From positions 1 through 64,000 of the IMG/VR virus record IMGVR_UViG_3300035181_001003: a DNA stretch of 64,000 bases; one strand, given 5' to 3'. Of this stretch, positions 15,941-23,480 are shown piece after piece (position 1 is the stretch's first letter; every line of letters begins with the position of its first letter). The DNA is from a virus. Made by a program: the position numbers and the translations under genes. The notes under the pieces were generated by a model. It searched no databases and was not told where the DNA came from. It saw only the letters and a program-made list of their open reading frames with translations.

Positions 15941-16915
15941 ATGAAACCATATAAACCACTAACATGCCCAATCTGTGGAACTGCATCAAAATTGCCACAC
16001 TATAAAACTTGTGGTAAGGATTATCCCAAAAATGAGTTTAAACTACATGTGTTGACGTATAATCATTCAAAGATCAATCTATCTGATAAAGAATTGATAT
16101 ATAAGCTGTATGTTGAAGATGAACTTTCATCAGTTGATTTTTACAAAATGTTTAATGTCAATTTTAAGGTATTGAACTTTGTCTTAGATATGCATAGAAT
16201 TCCCAAACGAAATCTTGAGACAGCGAACAATACTAACTCAATTAAAAAGAAATATCGAGAAACATGTTTGACAAAATATGGCACTACAAATGCTCTGTCT
16301 AAAGGTTCAGTTGGATATATTACAAGACAAAGAACTCTTAAGGAACGTTACGGCATTGTTAATGTGTTTCAACTTACAGAGGTCAAAGACAAAATAACTA
16401 AAACTCATCTTGAACATTATGGTAAGAAAAGAGTTAATCCATACGAAAATCTCACCGATGAACAACTGTATATAATACATCAAAAGAAACAAAATACAAT
16501 GATCACTAATGGAACGTTACCACGATACTTTAAAATCAATAAACTTGAAACCCGTGTCGCTAACTGTTTAACTTTCCTTGGTGTTCCATTTCAATATTCA
16601 TTTTTTATCAAAAGATTTCAATATGATTTTTTGATAAACAATAATGTTGTTCTTGAAGTTCAAGGAGACTTCTGGCATGCTAACCCTAAATTTTACACGG
16701 AAAACAGTCTGTTAAACTTTCCAGGCAAAACAACTAAAATCGCCGCCAAGGATATTTGGAACAAAGATCTGAAGAAACGGAATATTGCGATCGAATCTGG
16801 ATATCGATATCTCTCGATCTGGGAGAATGATATAAACTCCAAAACAGATAATGAACTTGAACAATTCATTCTCACATTACTCAGTACAGTTTTTGAACTT
16901 CATCCTGTGTTGTGA
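15941..16915 (+). CDS. Vsr-like (EDxHD) homing endonuclease between intein halves
   Basis: 324-aa free-standing endonuclease. The N-terminus has a zinc-finger-like CPICG plus C24. The middle (about 105-165) has two KYGTTNA/RYGIVNVFQ repeats typical of DNA-binding segments in phage homing nucleases. The C-terminal catalytic domain is Vsr-like: E203, YDFL with D229, EVQGDFWH with E239, D243 and H246, and NKD near 276, consistent with the EDxHD family found with fractured genes. It is transcribed opposite to the ligase halves from its own TATAAATA. The start at 15941 has GTGGAA upstream. The 3' end overlaps the N-half gene by 35 bases. Confidence 0.9.
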   Translation: MKPYKPLTCPICGTASKLPHYKTCGKDYPKNEFKLHVLTYNHSKINLSDKELIYKLYVEDELSSVDFYKMFNVNFKVLNFVLDMHRIPKRNLETANNTNSIKKKYRETCLTKYGTTNALSKGSVGYITRQRTLKERYGIVNVFQLTEVKDKITKTHLEHYGKKRVNPYENLTDEQLYIIHQKKQNTMITNGTLPRYFKINKLETRVANCLTFLGVPFQYSFFIKRFQYDFLINNNVVLEVQGDFWHANPKFYTENSLLNFPGKTTKIAAKDIWNKDLKKRNIAIESGYRYLSIWENDINSKTDNELEQFILTLLSTVFELHPVL

Positions 16916-17468
16916 GCTGATCAACTCGAACATATCTCTCTTGATTGATACACCATACTAGGTGGTTTCCAGTTAATTTGATCTTGCTTCCATCCTCCAT
17001 TTCAAGTTCATACCAATCATTGTTATTTGGTTTAACTTCATGACCCAGAATAGGAGTCCACTGAACTTCATTCAAGACATGATTCCAGCCCATGACCAAC
17101 CCTGTGTAATTGGAGTCACACACATCCTTAATGGTCTTTGGGCCATCTATAGTGAATAGCACTGTATCTTCGTCACAGCATCCATCTCGCTTATCCATAA
17201 CTCGCACAACCTTTGACCAATCCAAGTTCTTTAGAAGGGTTTCTTCACGCTCATTCACGTTGAAGAACTTATGAAGAGGACGACCAACAACATCTGGACC
17301 GTCAAAAACGATACCACGACACTCACGCGCAGCAGCCGAGTCAAAGGTATCTGGACCAGAGACCATGTAGCAAAAGGAAGTGCAGCCATGACCGATGTGG
17401 GCTTCACGGATTTCTTCCTTGCACTTTACAAGTTCACGGAATTCTTCAACTTCGGTAATCTTTAACAT
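16881..17468 (-). CDS. N-terminal RNA ligase 1 fused to split-intein N-part
   Basis: Residues 1-96 are the N-terminal part of a T4 Rnl1-type RNA ligase (ARECRGIVFD upstream of the nucleotidyl motif, then MDKRDG with catalytic K93). At C97 an intein begins: CCDEDTV fits the block A pattern C-x-x-x-D-T, and KLTGNHLVW carries the block B T-x-x-H. The N-intein is 99 aa and ends at the stop. The break lies exactly between G and S of KxDGS. AAAGGAAA precedes the ATG and an early promoter lies at 17491-17520. The partner C-intein is at 15749-15850. Confidence 0.94.
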   Translation of the reverse strand: MLKITEVEEFRELVKCKEEIREAHIGHGCTSFCYMVSGPDTFDSAAARECRGIVFDGPDVVGRPLHKFFNVNEREETLLKNLDWSKVVRVMDKRDGCCDEDTVLFTIDGPKTIKDVCDSNYTGLVMGWNHVLNEVQWTPILGHEVKPNNNDWYELEMEDGSKIKLTGNHLVWCINQERYVRVDQLTTQDEVQKLY

Positions 17469-17490
17469 ACTATTTTCCTTTAGATAGGTT

Positions 17491-17520
17491 ATTATAACCT
17501 GATTTCTTAGGAATGTAAAC
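17491..17520 (-). promoter_or_regulatory. Early promoter of the split ligase
   Basis: GTTTAC (17515-17520), 18 bases, TATAAT (17491-17496) on the minus strand, a full T4 early match, 23 bases above the ligase N-half ATG. GTTAC motifs lie just upstream at 17527-17545, as at the other early promoters. Confidence 0.7.
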
Positions 17521-17568
17521 AGTTTGTTGGTTACTTTGTTACAGAATTTCGATTAGTTTTAGGTAACC

Positions 17569-17862
17569 TTATTTCACCAGCTGGTTTCTCAGCACAGCAA
17601 TTTGAGAATCCACGTCTGCAAGCCAAGCTTTTCCGGCTTCGGTTAAAGCAGCTTCTCTTAATCGGCGTGGTGTAACTGAAGCTTCTATGATTCCTATCTG
17701 TTCAAGCAGTGCAGCATTTCCAGTTTTTGGGGGAAATTTAAGAGCCTTTATGACTTCAACTTCATTGTCGGAAATGTTAACGGCATCTACTGGAAGAAGA
17801 TGTTCCATCTCTATGGAATCAAGCCAGTACACCTGGTTGTTGCTATCTTTGTAGTGTGGCAT
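17569..17862 (-). CDS. Putative tail-fibre assembly or tip-associated protein, 97 aa
   Basis: Begins MPHYKDSNNQVYWLDSIEM, a pattern common in short proteins encoded directly after phage tail-fibre genes and thought to help fibre assembly; the C-terminal part is helical. It is the last gene of the fibre block 20004-17569. Family membership is inferred from the N-terminal pattern and position only. Confidence 0.5.
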   Translation of the reverse strand: MPHYKDSNNQVYWLDSIEMEHLLPVDAVNISDNEVEVIKALKFPPKTGNAALLEQIGIIEASVTPRRLREAALTEAGKAWLADVDSQIAVLRNQLVK

Positions 17863-17871
17863 TTTTAGTCC

Positions 17872-19230
17872 TTAATAAAGTTCAACCCAGCTTGCCGTAT
17901 TGTTATGGTCATTTGTTACATAGTACCAACCATTCGCAGGAACAACAAATGACATTGGATAGAAAGTTCCACCATTAGTAGTGTCTGAGTGGGTTGCCGC
18001 GACTTGAAGTCCATTTACAACAGCAGTGCACTGTCCAGATGGACCACCAGATGAACCGGGGGTGTAGATAACCATCCAAGGACGGCCATCATTTGCAGGA
18101 TTATAGTATGCAGTACCGAAAGAGCGAGCACCATTTACGTTATGCCAAGATTGTCCAGCACCAATACCACTTCCTGAGGCACCTGATGCAGCAGATGTTA
18201 CACGACCATAACTGTCAAGAACAACGGTGGCATTGGTAAATGTTCCGCCACCATGAATTGCGGCCATGTTTAGTTGGGCAGTACCACCCTGTCCAATTAC
18301 ACCCCCACCAGCAAGAGCACCAACACCTTGAACAGTAAGAGTTCCGGCTCCAGCACTTGTAATTCTACCATAGGCATCAACGTTGATGTTGGCCATTCCG
18401 TAGTAGCCAGCAGCTACCCCAGAGGCAGCGAGATCAAGAGTAGCTGTTCCAGTTGATGTAATTGTGCCACCACCAGTTATTCTTCCAGCAGCTCCAGCAA
18501 CAGTAACGCTTGTTACACCATGAGCATCAACGTACTGCTTAGTGGCAGCATGCATGGCTGCTGTTGGATTTGCACTTAGAACAAGATTGCCAGTCATCGT
18601 ATCACCGGCTTTGTTTACAGGGGTGTAACCCAGTGCTGATATTATGTTAGATGGTGAGCTACTTGAAATGTAGGAGTTTGGATTTGAAGCCGAGTATGGC
18701 GTAAAACCAAGAGCAGTAACAACGTTCTGGTAGGTAATGCTAGAGATGTAGTTGTACGGGTTCGTGCTTGGATATGGTGTGTAGCCAAGAGCTGAAATTA
18801 CATTGGCAGAAGTAATACCAGAGATATATCCACTTGGATTCGTTGCGTTATATGGCGTATAACCAAGAGCTGAAATAACCGATGATGAACTTGGAGCGCT
18901 ACTGATGTCAACCCAGCCAATGCCATTTCCAGGGTAGTGAATGGTTAGATTTGAAACGTGTAGTGGATCAACGCACAAATAAAGAACACCATCTACTGGG
19001 TTAAACCAAAGCTGCCCAATGGTTGGGTTTGCTGGTTGATTAGCGGATGCGAAATTCTCAAGTAGACGAATGATATTTTGCTGTTCAATCGGTCCATAGT
19101 TTTTAACCCCAGTCCCAACAAGGGCAAGAGAGGATGCTTCGTTGTTTACGTTTTTTGTTTGGATGGTGATAGTTGACTTACCAAGAATACCCTCGGTACC
19201 ACCGCTTGACCATGAAATCGTGTCTGCCAT
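17872..19230 (-). CDS. Tail-fibre protein with ALGYTP repeats, 452 aa
   Basis: The N-terminal domain (about 1-110) starts DTISWSSGGTEGILGKSTI and contains a NPTIGQLWFNP motif; the neighbouring gene 19243-20004 has the same domain, so the two are paralogues. Residues about 115-215 carry five ALGYTP repeats. Then a KAGDTMTGNL motif and Gly-rich beta repeats (GRITGGGT, GRITSAGAG) lead to a C-terminal domain likely to bind the host surface. It is Gly/Ser/Thr-rich throughout. Transcribed late from 20081-20088. Confidence 0.85.
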   Translation of the reverse strand: MADTISWSSGGTEGILGKSTITIQTKNVNNEASSLALVGTGVKNYGPIEQQNIIRLLENFASANQPANPTIGQLWFNPVDGVLYLCVDPLHVSNLTIHYPGNGIGWVDISSAPSSSSVISALGYTPYNATNPSGYISGITSANVISALGYTPYPSTNPYNYISSITYQNVVTALGFTPYSASNPNSYISSSSPSNIISALGYTPVNKAGDTMTGNLVLSANPTAAMHAATKQYVDAHGVTSVTVAGAAGRITGGGTITSTGTATLDLAASGVAAGYYGMANINVDAYGRITSAGAGTLTVQGVGALAGGGVIGQGGTAQLNMAAIHGGGTFTNATVVLDSYGRVTSAASGASGSGIGAGQSWHNVNGARSFGTAYYNPANDGRPWMVIYTPGSSGGPSGQCTAVVNGLQVAATHSDTTNGGTFYPMSFVVPANGWYYVTNDHNNTASWVELY

Positions 19231-19242
19231 ATTGTCTCCAAA

Positions 19243-20004
19243 TTAAGAGTAGACCGCTGGGAATACTTGGTTCCACCCACCCGCAGCATAGATTGAAATG
19301 ATTGAACCAGCGACCTTTATGTCTCCATCAACTGGATCTGTAGGATTAATGGCGGCAGCAGTACCTCCTCTAAGGCTTACTCCAGCGAAGGTGGGCATGT
19401 CTGTGGTCTTAAGACCAGTAATGTCAGCTTGAGCGAGGGCAACTGCCCCCGTCTTACCAGCAACTGACTGCACAGGAGCTTGAGCGGCACTAATGTAGCT
19501 ATTAGGATTGGCTGCATTATATGGGATGTAGCCAAGAGCATTAGTGATATTTGTAGAGCTTACTGAAGCAATGTATCCATTAGGATTTGTTTCAGTTGGG
19601 TATGGTGTGTAACCAAGTGCATTGATAATACTGGACGCGAGCACCGTAATTGGACCAGACGTAGCACCAATGTTACCTATATTGATCCACCCCTTACCAT
19701 TTGACTGATAGAAAAGTGTCTGTCCTGGCGTTTGAGCGAGCTCGGCGCAGCAGTAAAGAGCAGCATCAGTTGGATTGAACCAAAGCTGTCCCACTGTAGG
19801 ATTAACAGGAGGAATGACGGAAGCAAAGTTCTCAAGCAAGCGGATGAAGTTCTGCTGCTGAATTTGCCCGTATTGGGTGCCTTTTCCCGTGAGGGTAAGT
19901 GTAGTAGATGTTGTGTCGAGCGTTTGCTGCGGGATAGAAATTGCTGTTTTCCCAGCAATACCCTCAGCGTTGTTGCTTGACCAGGTAACTGTATAAGTCG
20001 TCAT
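19243..20004 (-). CDS. Tail-fibre protein, 253 aa, paralogue of the next gene
   Basis: It shares the N-terminal domain (TWSSNNAEGIAGKTAI, NPTVGQLWFNP) and the ALGYTP/ALGYIP repeats (about 130-170) of the 452-aa protein, but ends in a short Gly-rich segment. It may be an alternative or shorter fibre subunit. Residues about 205-253 include the GG-x-AA-x-NP-x-DP-x-DGDI pattern found in many fibre proteins. First gene after the late promoter at 20081-20088. Confidence 0.8.
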   Translation of the reverse strand: MTTYTVTWSSNNAEGIAGKTAISIPQQTLDTTSTTLTLTGKGTQYGQIQQQNFIRLLENFASVIPPVNPTVGQLWFNPTDAALYCCAELAQTPGQTLFYQSNGKGWINIGNIGATSGPITVLASSIINALGYTPYPTETNPNGYIASVSSTNITNALGYIPYNAANPNSYISAAQAPVQSVAGKTGAVALAQADITGLKTTDMPTFAGVSLRGGTAAAINPTDPVDGDIKVAGSIISIYAAGGWNQVFPAVYS

Positions 20005-20080
20005 TAGTACTCCTTAGTGCCGCTTCACTAAATTAAGGTACTGCTCAAAAGGCGGTGATAATTAAGCAGCATAATCAGAG

Positions 20081-20088
20081 TATTTATA
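20081..20088 (-). promoter_or_regulatory. T4-type late promoter TATAAATA
   Basis: Perfect consensus on the minus strand, 77 bases above the ATG at 20004, driving the two fibre genes and the 97-aa gene. Confidence 0.7.
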
Positions 20089-20095
20089 CGAAACG

Positions 20096-20127
20096 CTGGG
20101 CTGATCCCTCCTTTGAAATCAGCCCAG
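20096..20127 (-). terminator. Hairpin 3' of phoH
   Basis: CTGGGCTGAT (20096-20105) and ATCAGCCCAG (20118-20127) form a 10-bp stem with a 12-nt loop, 24 bases past the phoH stop. The T-run that follows is short (CGTTTCG), so termination may be partial. It separates the phoH transcript from the late fibre operon. Confidence 0.5.
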
Positions 20128-20151
20128 GTCTATTGATGAAGTGCTAGCTAC

Positions 20152-20961
20152 TTACTGTAGTGCGATACCCTGAGGCTCGTCTATGAATGAGTGTCTAGCG
20201 CCAATTACCCGTGCGGGGTTTTCAGCTTGTTTCTTTGGTTCAGGTGCGTCTAGCAAAGTAAGTATTCTCTGAACCATTGACGAACGAACAACGTCTCTGT
20301 TTAGGAATTCTATATAGTTGATATTTGCGTCCCTCCCCTTAAGTTTGCGAATAATATACTGAAGCCCATTTTCCCAATCGGCTCCAGCGTCCCTTGGCTT
20401 CACCAAGTCGGTTTGACTTAGATCACCATTGATAGCGAAGATGCTATCATAACCCTGTCTTGTGACGAACATTCTTATCTGCTCAACAGTTGCATTTTGA
20501 GCTTCATCGAGAATAACGAAAGCATTGTTGAAGGTTCTCCCGCGCATGAATGCTAGTGGTGCAACTTCAATCTTTCCAGACTCAACTAACTTTTTAGCCA
20601 TTGTCGGACCTACATGGTCCTCAATAGCGTCCATAAGTGGAAGTAGATATGGATCTAACTTCTCTTCCAAAGTACCAGGCAAGAATCCCAAGTGTTCGCC
20701 AGCCTCTACTACAGGACGTGTAAGAATAATCTTATTGACGTGATTGTCAATGAGCTTTTTAACGGCGATGTGGGTGACGAGGTAGGTTTTTCCTGAACCA
20801 GCTGGACCACTACAGATCGTAAGGGGCTGTTCTTGGAGCGATTCGATGTACATCTCTTGCGTAAAGTTTTTCGCTTTGAGTTGTTGTCTAACTTTGACTT
20901 TTGTGCCTGCTGATGTTTCAGGGACAGGTTGTGGATAGCGCTGTTTACGCTTAGCTGTCAT
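20152..20961 (-). CDS. phoH: PhoH-like ATPase
   Basis: P-loop ATPase of the PhoH family, common in T4-like phages of aquatic bacteria. Walker A is GPAGSGKT (52-59), TRPVVEAGEHLGFLPG and VILDEAQN (Walker B) are the family signatures, and FLNRDVVRSSMVQRIL is the conserved C-terminal segment. At 269 aa it is a full-length catalytic domain; it lacks the PIN domain of PhoH2. The cellular role of phage PhoH is not settled. Confidence 0.95.
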   Translation of the reverse strand: MTAKRKQRYPQPVPETSAGTKVKVRQQLKAKNFTQEMYIESLQEQPLTICSGPAGSGKTYLVTHIAVKKLIDNHVNKIILTRPVVEAGEHLGFLPGTLEEKLDPYLLPLMDAIEDHVGPTMAKKLVESGKIEVAPLAFMRGRTFNNAFVILDEAQNATVEQIRMFVTRQGYDSIFAINGDLSQTDLVKPRDAGADWENGLQYIIRKLKGRDANINYIEFLNRDVVRSSMVQRILTLLDAPEPKKQAENPARVIGARHSFIDEPQGIALQ

Positions 20962-21061
20962 TAAGGTACTCCTTAATTGGTTTGGTTGATAAAGTCAATC
21001 ACCGGGCAATGTTCAGCTATTGAGAGTCCTACTCCTTTCTTAGTTAAAATGTTACGGGAAA

Positions 21062-21454
21062 TTAGTCTTGTCTGCGCAATACCCAGCGAACCCATTCATT
21101 CATCTGCATCCCAGAGTTACAGTACGGATTGGATTCAAAGCTCGCCGGATTAGCAAGCTGTTGAAGGAGCCAGTGTGCCATTTGAACAGAGTCAGTGGGG
21201 GAAAGATTCTTGACAGCTTCTACCAGCTCAGCACTTGTTGCCATCGCGTATGAATTAAGGTCTCGAGGCCAACGAGTTGGCCCACCATCCTTAAACATGC
21301 TGATGAGGCCAGCCATAATGAAGTTTTGGACGTTGTTTGTGACCTTACCAGCAGAAATAACCTGCTCCAATGTTATAGATATGTGCACTGGAATTACGCC
21401 TTCTGCAAGATTGTATTCACCGACATTCACTTGTTTAATTTCATTGAGTCTCAT
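21062..21454 (-). CDS. Unknown late protein, 130 aa
   Basis: Mostly helical in the C-terminal half, with many Asn and Gln. I place the start at 21454 (MRLNEIKQ) because TAGGGAATAGA precedes it. An ATG eight codons upstream lacks a site and lies only about 12 bases below the expected transcript start of the late promoter at 21496-21503. No family recognised. The promoter suggests a late, possibly structural, role. Confidence 0.75.
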   Translation of the reverse strand: MRLNEIKQVNVGEYNLAEGVIPVHISITLEQVISAGKVTNNVQNFIMAGLISMFKDGGPTRWPRDLNSYAMATSAELVEAVKNLSPTDSVQMAHWLLQQLANPASFESNPYCNSGMQMNEWVRWVLRRQD

Positions 21455-21495
21455 TCTATTCCCTATAAAGAGCTGCACATCTGCATTTTCTTGTT

Positions 21496-21503
21496 TATTT
21501 ATA
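21496..21503 (-). promoter_or_regulatory. T4-type late promoter TATAAATA
   Basis: Perfect match on the minus strand upstream of the gene starting at 21454. It sits in the divergent region between this gene and the plus-strand gene at 21568. Confidence 0.65.
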
Positions 21504-21567
21504 CCCTTCCCACCGCAAACTGATATACTGGATTCATTAAATATCTACATATCATAGGAGATAAACT

Positions 21568-21783
21568 ATGTCAGAAGATAAAGAAGCCATTGTAATCCCA
21601 CCTAAATCAGATTGGCCTGGGATGTCAGTCCAGCAGTTGATAGACGTGCGGATGCAGATGACCGACCGTTACTACAACATGAAAGGCATCAATGCTTCAT
21701 TCACTAACCAATACCTACGATTTATTTCTGAGATCGAGGCATTGATTTCCGCGAAGTCACAGGAGCAGGAAGTTCAAGATTAA
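21568..21783 (+). CDS. Small plus-strand protein, 71 aa
   Basis: One of the few plus-strand genes. TAGGAGATAAACT gives a strong ribosome binding site before the ATG. The protein is acidic and helical with no recognised family. Its last 62 bases overlap the 3' end of clpP in the opposite direction, so both genes share coding DNA. TTAAATA (about 21538) upstream is a possible degenerate late promoter. Confidence 0.75.
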   Translation: MSEDKEAIVIPPKSDWPGMSVQQLIDVRMQMTDRYYNMKGINASFTNQYLRFISEIEALISAKSQEQEVQD

Positions 21784-22366
21784 AGTGCGGCAGTTCATCT
21801 ACCACATGATCTACAATTCCGAACTTCTTGCATTCGCTCGGAGACAACCAGCGGTCAGAAGGACCGAACAAGATGTCCTTGATTTGCTTGTCCTTTAAGT
21901 TTGTGAATGTCTTGAAGTGATGAAGGAACTGTTGCTCCATGTAGAGCTCAGCCTTATAGACAGAAATAATTTCATGGAATTTTCCATCAGTATGATCTGA
22001 GAATTGGTGTGCCATTACTTGAGTGTTCTTAGTCATGTAGCGCTTACCCTTAGCTCCTGCGCAGAGCATAAGGACCCCCATTGACATAATGTTTCCAAGA
22101 CCCACAGTTCTTATTGGAAGCTTAGACACTTGCATAATGTCTATAAGACCAAAACCTCCAGCAACATCACCACCTACGCTATTAATGTAGAGTGTTAGGT
22201 CCCGTCTGTCTGGGAAAATTTGATTTGCCTTTAGGATAAATTCAACCGCACTGGACGTGGTATCATTATCCACCTCCCCAAAAAACATATGGGAGCCGAA
22301 AGACTCTAACGATATATCGTTAAAATCAATTCTGCTCCCATCGGAATTCTCAAGATAATTTTTCAT
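21722..22366 (-). CDS. clpP: ClpP-like serine protease
   Basis: ATP-dependent Clp protease proteolytic subunit homologue, 214 aa. The catalytic triad is visible: S95 in GNIMSMGVLML, H120 in QVMAHQF and D171 in GPSDRWLSPSE. The oxyanion strand YINSVGGDV also matches. The C-terminal 25 residues extend beyond the usual fold. No ClpX/ClpA partner is seen here, so it may use a host unfoldase or process phage proteins. It overlaps the plus-strand gene 21568-21783 at its 3' end. Confidence 0.92.
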   Translation of the reverse strand: MKNYLENSDGSRIDFNDISLESFGSHMFFGEVDNDTTSSAVEFILKANQIFPDRRDLTLYINSVGGDVAGGFGLIDIMQVSKLPIRTVGLGNIMSMGVLMLCAGAKGKRYMTKNTQVMAHQFSDHTDGKFHEIISVYKAELYMEQQFLHHFKTFTNLKDKQIKDILFGPSDRWLSPSECKKFGIVDHVVDELPHFNLELPAPVTSRKSMPRSQK

Positions 22367-22367
22367 T

Positions 22368-22871
22368 CTAAGTCCATAGGTGCTTTCGTATTGCTAAAAG
22401 ACGATGCAGCATTTCGTCAATCTTCTTATCGTTAGCATCGTCAGCTTCGAGTGAGGTGTCATCACATGACATCCAAACTTCTTTAGGCAGTTCATATTTC
22501 TTATCTTTGTACCATTCGTACAGAGCAAACACTTCTTCATCTATCATCACTCTGGAAATAGCGTTACTCATACGAGCAATCTTCTCACCAGCTGAGCAGT
22601 TGCCTGAAAAGTAATTTTCTTCAATGTAGGCGGGGCTGCGCTTTTTCAAAATGGCTGTTCTCATCGCTTCACGATTAGTAAAGCGCTTTTTCATTTCATA
22701 GTCATTGGTGAAAGGGTGTTCAAGTTCTACAAAGTCAACCAAAATCTGAAACATTGCGTGAAACATGACGTGATCTCGATCGCACCAAGTTCTTGGGAGG
22801 TGCTGGATTTTCACCACGTTGTATGGTCTAAAGTAGCTACGAATAGTGTAGAAAACGTCTGAGAGTTTCAT
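22368..22871 (-). CDS. Conserved phage protein of unknown function, 167 aa
   Basis: It begins MKLSDVFYTIRSYFRPYN with LPRTWCDRDHVMFHAMF, a sequence type I associate with conserved hypothetical proteins of large phages. Mostly helical. One base separates it from clpP, so they are cotranscribed. GATAAATA near 22877 is a weak late-promoter resemblance. No function can be assigned. Confidence 0.8.
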   Translation of the reverse strand: MKLSDVFYTIRSYFRPYNVVKIQHLPRTWCDRDHVMFHAMFQILVDFVELEHPFTNDYEMKKRFTNREAMRTAILKKRSPAYIEENYFSGNCSAGEKIARMSNAISRVMIDEEVFALYEWYKDKKYELPKEVWMSCDDTSLEADDANDKKIDEMLHRLLAIRKHLWT

Positions 22872-22924
22872 GATGTATTTATTTATCCTAAAGGGTAGAA
22901 GCCGTGCATCAGCAATTTCACAAT

Positions 22925-22954
22925 GTGAAAAGGGCTCCCAGGAGCCCTTTTCAC
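22925..22954 (-). terminator. Strong hairpin terminator, 14-bp perfect stem
   Basis: GTGAAAAGGGCTCC (22925-22938) pairs with GGAGCCCTTTTCAC (22941-22954) around two bases. A GC-rich core followed by TTTT within the arm suits Rho-independent termination in either direction. It lies just past the stop of the membrane protein at 22970. Confidence 0.75.
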
Positions 22955-22969
22955 GGGGTTTATTGACCT

Positions 22970-23410
22970 TTACTGATTGTTGCGCGGAGGGGTCAAGAAC
23001 AGAACAGACCTTATTACTCCCTCTCCCATTACTATGGCCCAGTAAAATACAATCGCTTGGGGTATCCAGAAGTAAAAGTGCTTTGGAATATCACGGTACA
23101 CTACAAACACAATTTTTGAGAGAGCCCAGAAAGCATGAAATGGGAGTGTAAAAAGAACGTGCCCAAGAGTTTCATTAGGAGTTGGCATCATGAACCAGTC
23201 TAAATTCTGGTTAGCAAAAACCAATTCAATGTGATTTTGGAAGATAGCCCATTCGGCATTAGTACTAAACAGGTATTCAAGACTGAGTGACATAATAACA
23301 GCGCAGGACATACCTATCGCGGCCTGGGCAAGGAAAAACAGAACTATAAGGGTGCGAGTCATTCCGCAACCTGCAAGAATGGCTATTACTGAAAAAACGA
23401 GGATAAGCAT
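22970..23410 (-). CDS. Polytopic membrane protein, 146 aa
   Basis: Four hydrophobic segments are visible (about 3-20, 25-48, 80-100 and 108-130 from the 23410 start), so it should be an inner-membrane protein. The start at 23410 has AAAGGGC upstream; the longer frame to 23473 would run into the early promoter at 23444-23473. No family recognised. Monocistronic, between an early promoter and a strong terminator. Confidence 0.75.
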   Translation of the reverse strand: MLILVFSVIAILAGCGMTRTLIVLFFLAQAAIGMSCAVIMSLSLEYLFSTNAEWAIFQNHIELVFANQNLDWFMMPTPNETLGHVLFTLPFHAFWALSKIVFVVYRDIPKHFYFWIPQAIVFYWAIVMGEGVIRSVLFLTPPRNNQ

Positions 23411-23443
23411 AATGCCCTTTCTGTTTGTTTGTTTGTTAAGGCA

Positions 23444-23473
23444 ATTATACCCCATAACCTGCAGAAAGTACAC
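23444..23473 (-). promoter_or_regulatory. Early promoter (GTGTAC-18-TATAAT)
   Basis: GTGTAC at 23468-23473 and TATAAT at 23444-23449 on the minus strand, with the CAGGTTATGGGG spacer shared with the promoter at 60074. Serves the membrane protein at 23410. Confidence 0.7.
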
Positions 23474-23480
23474 TGTTTTG

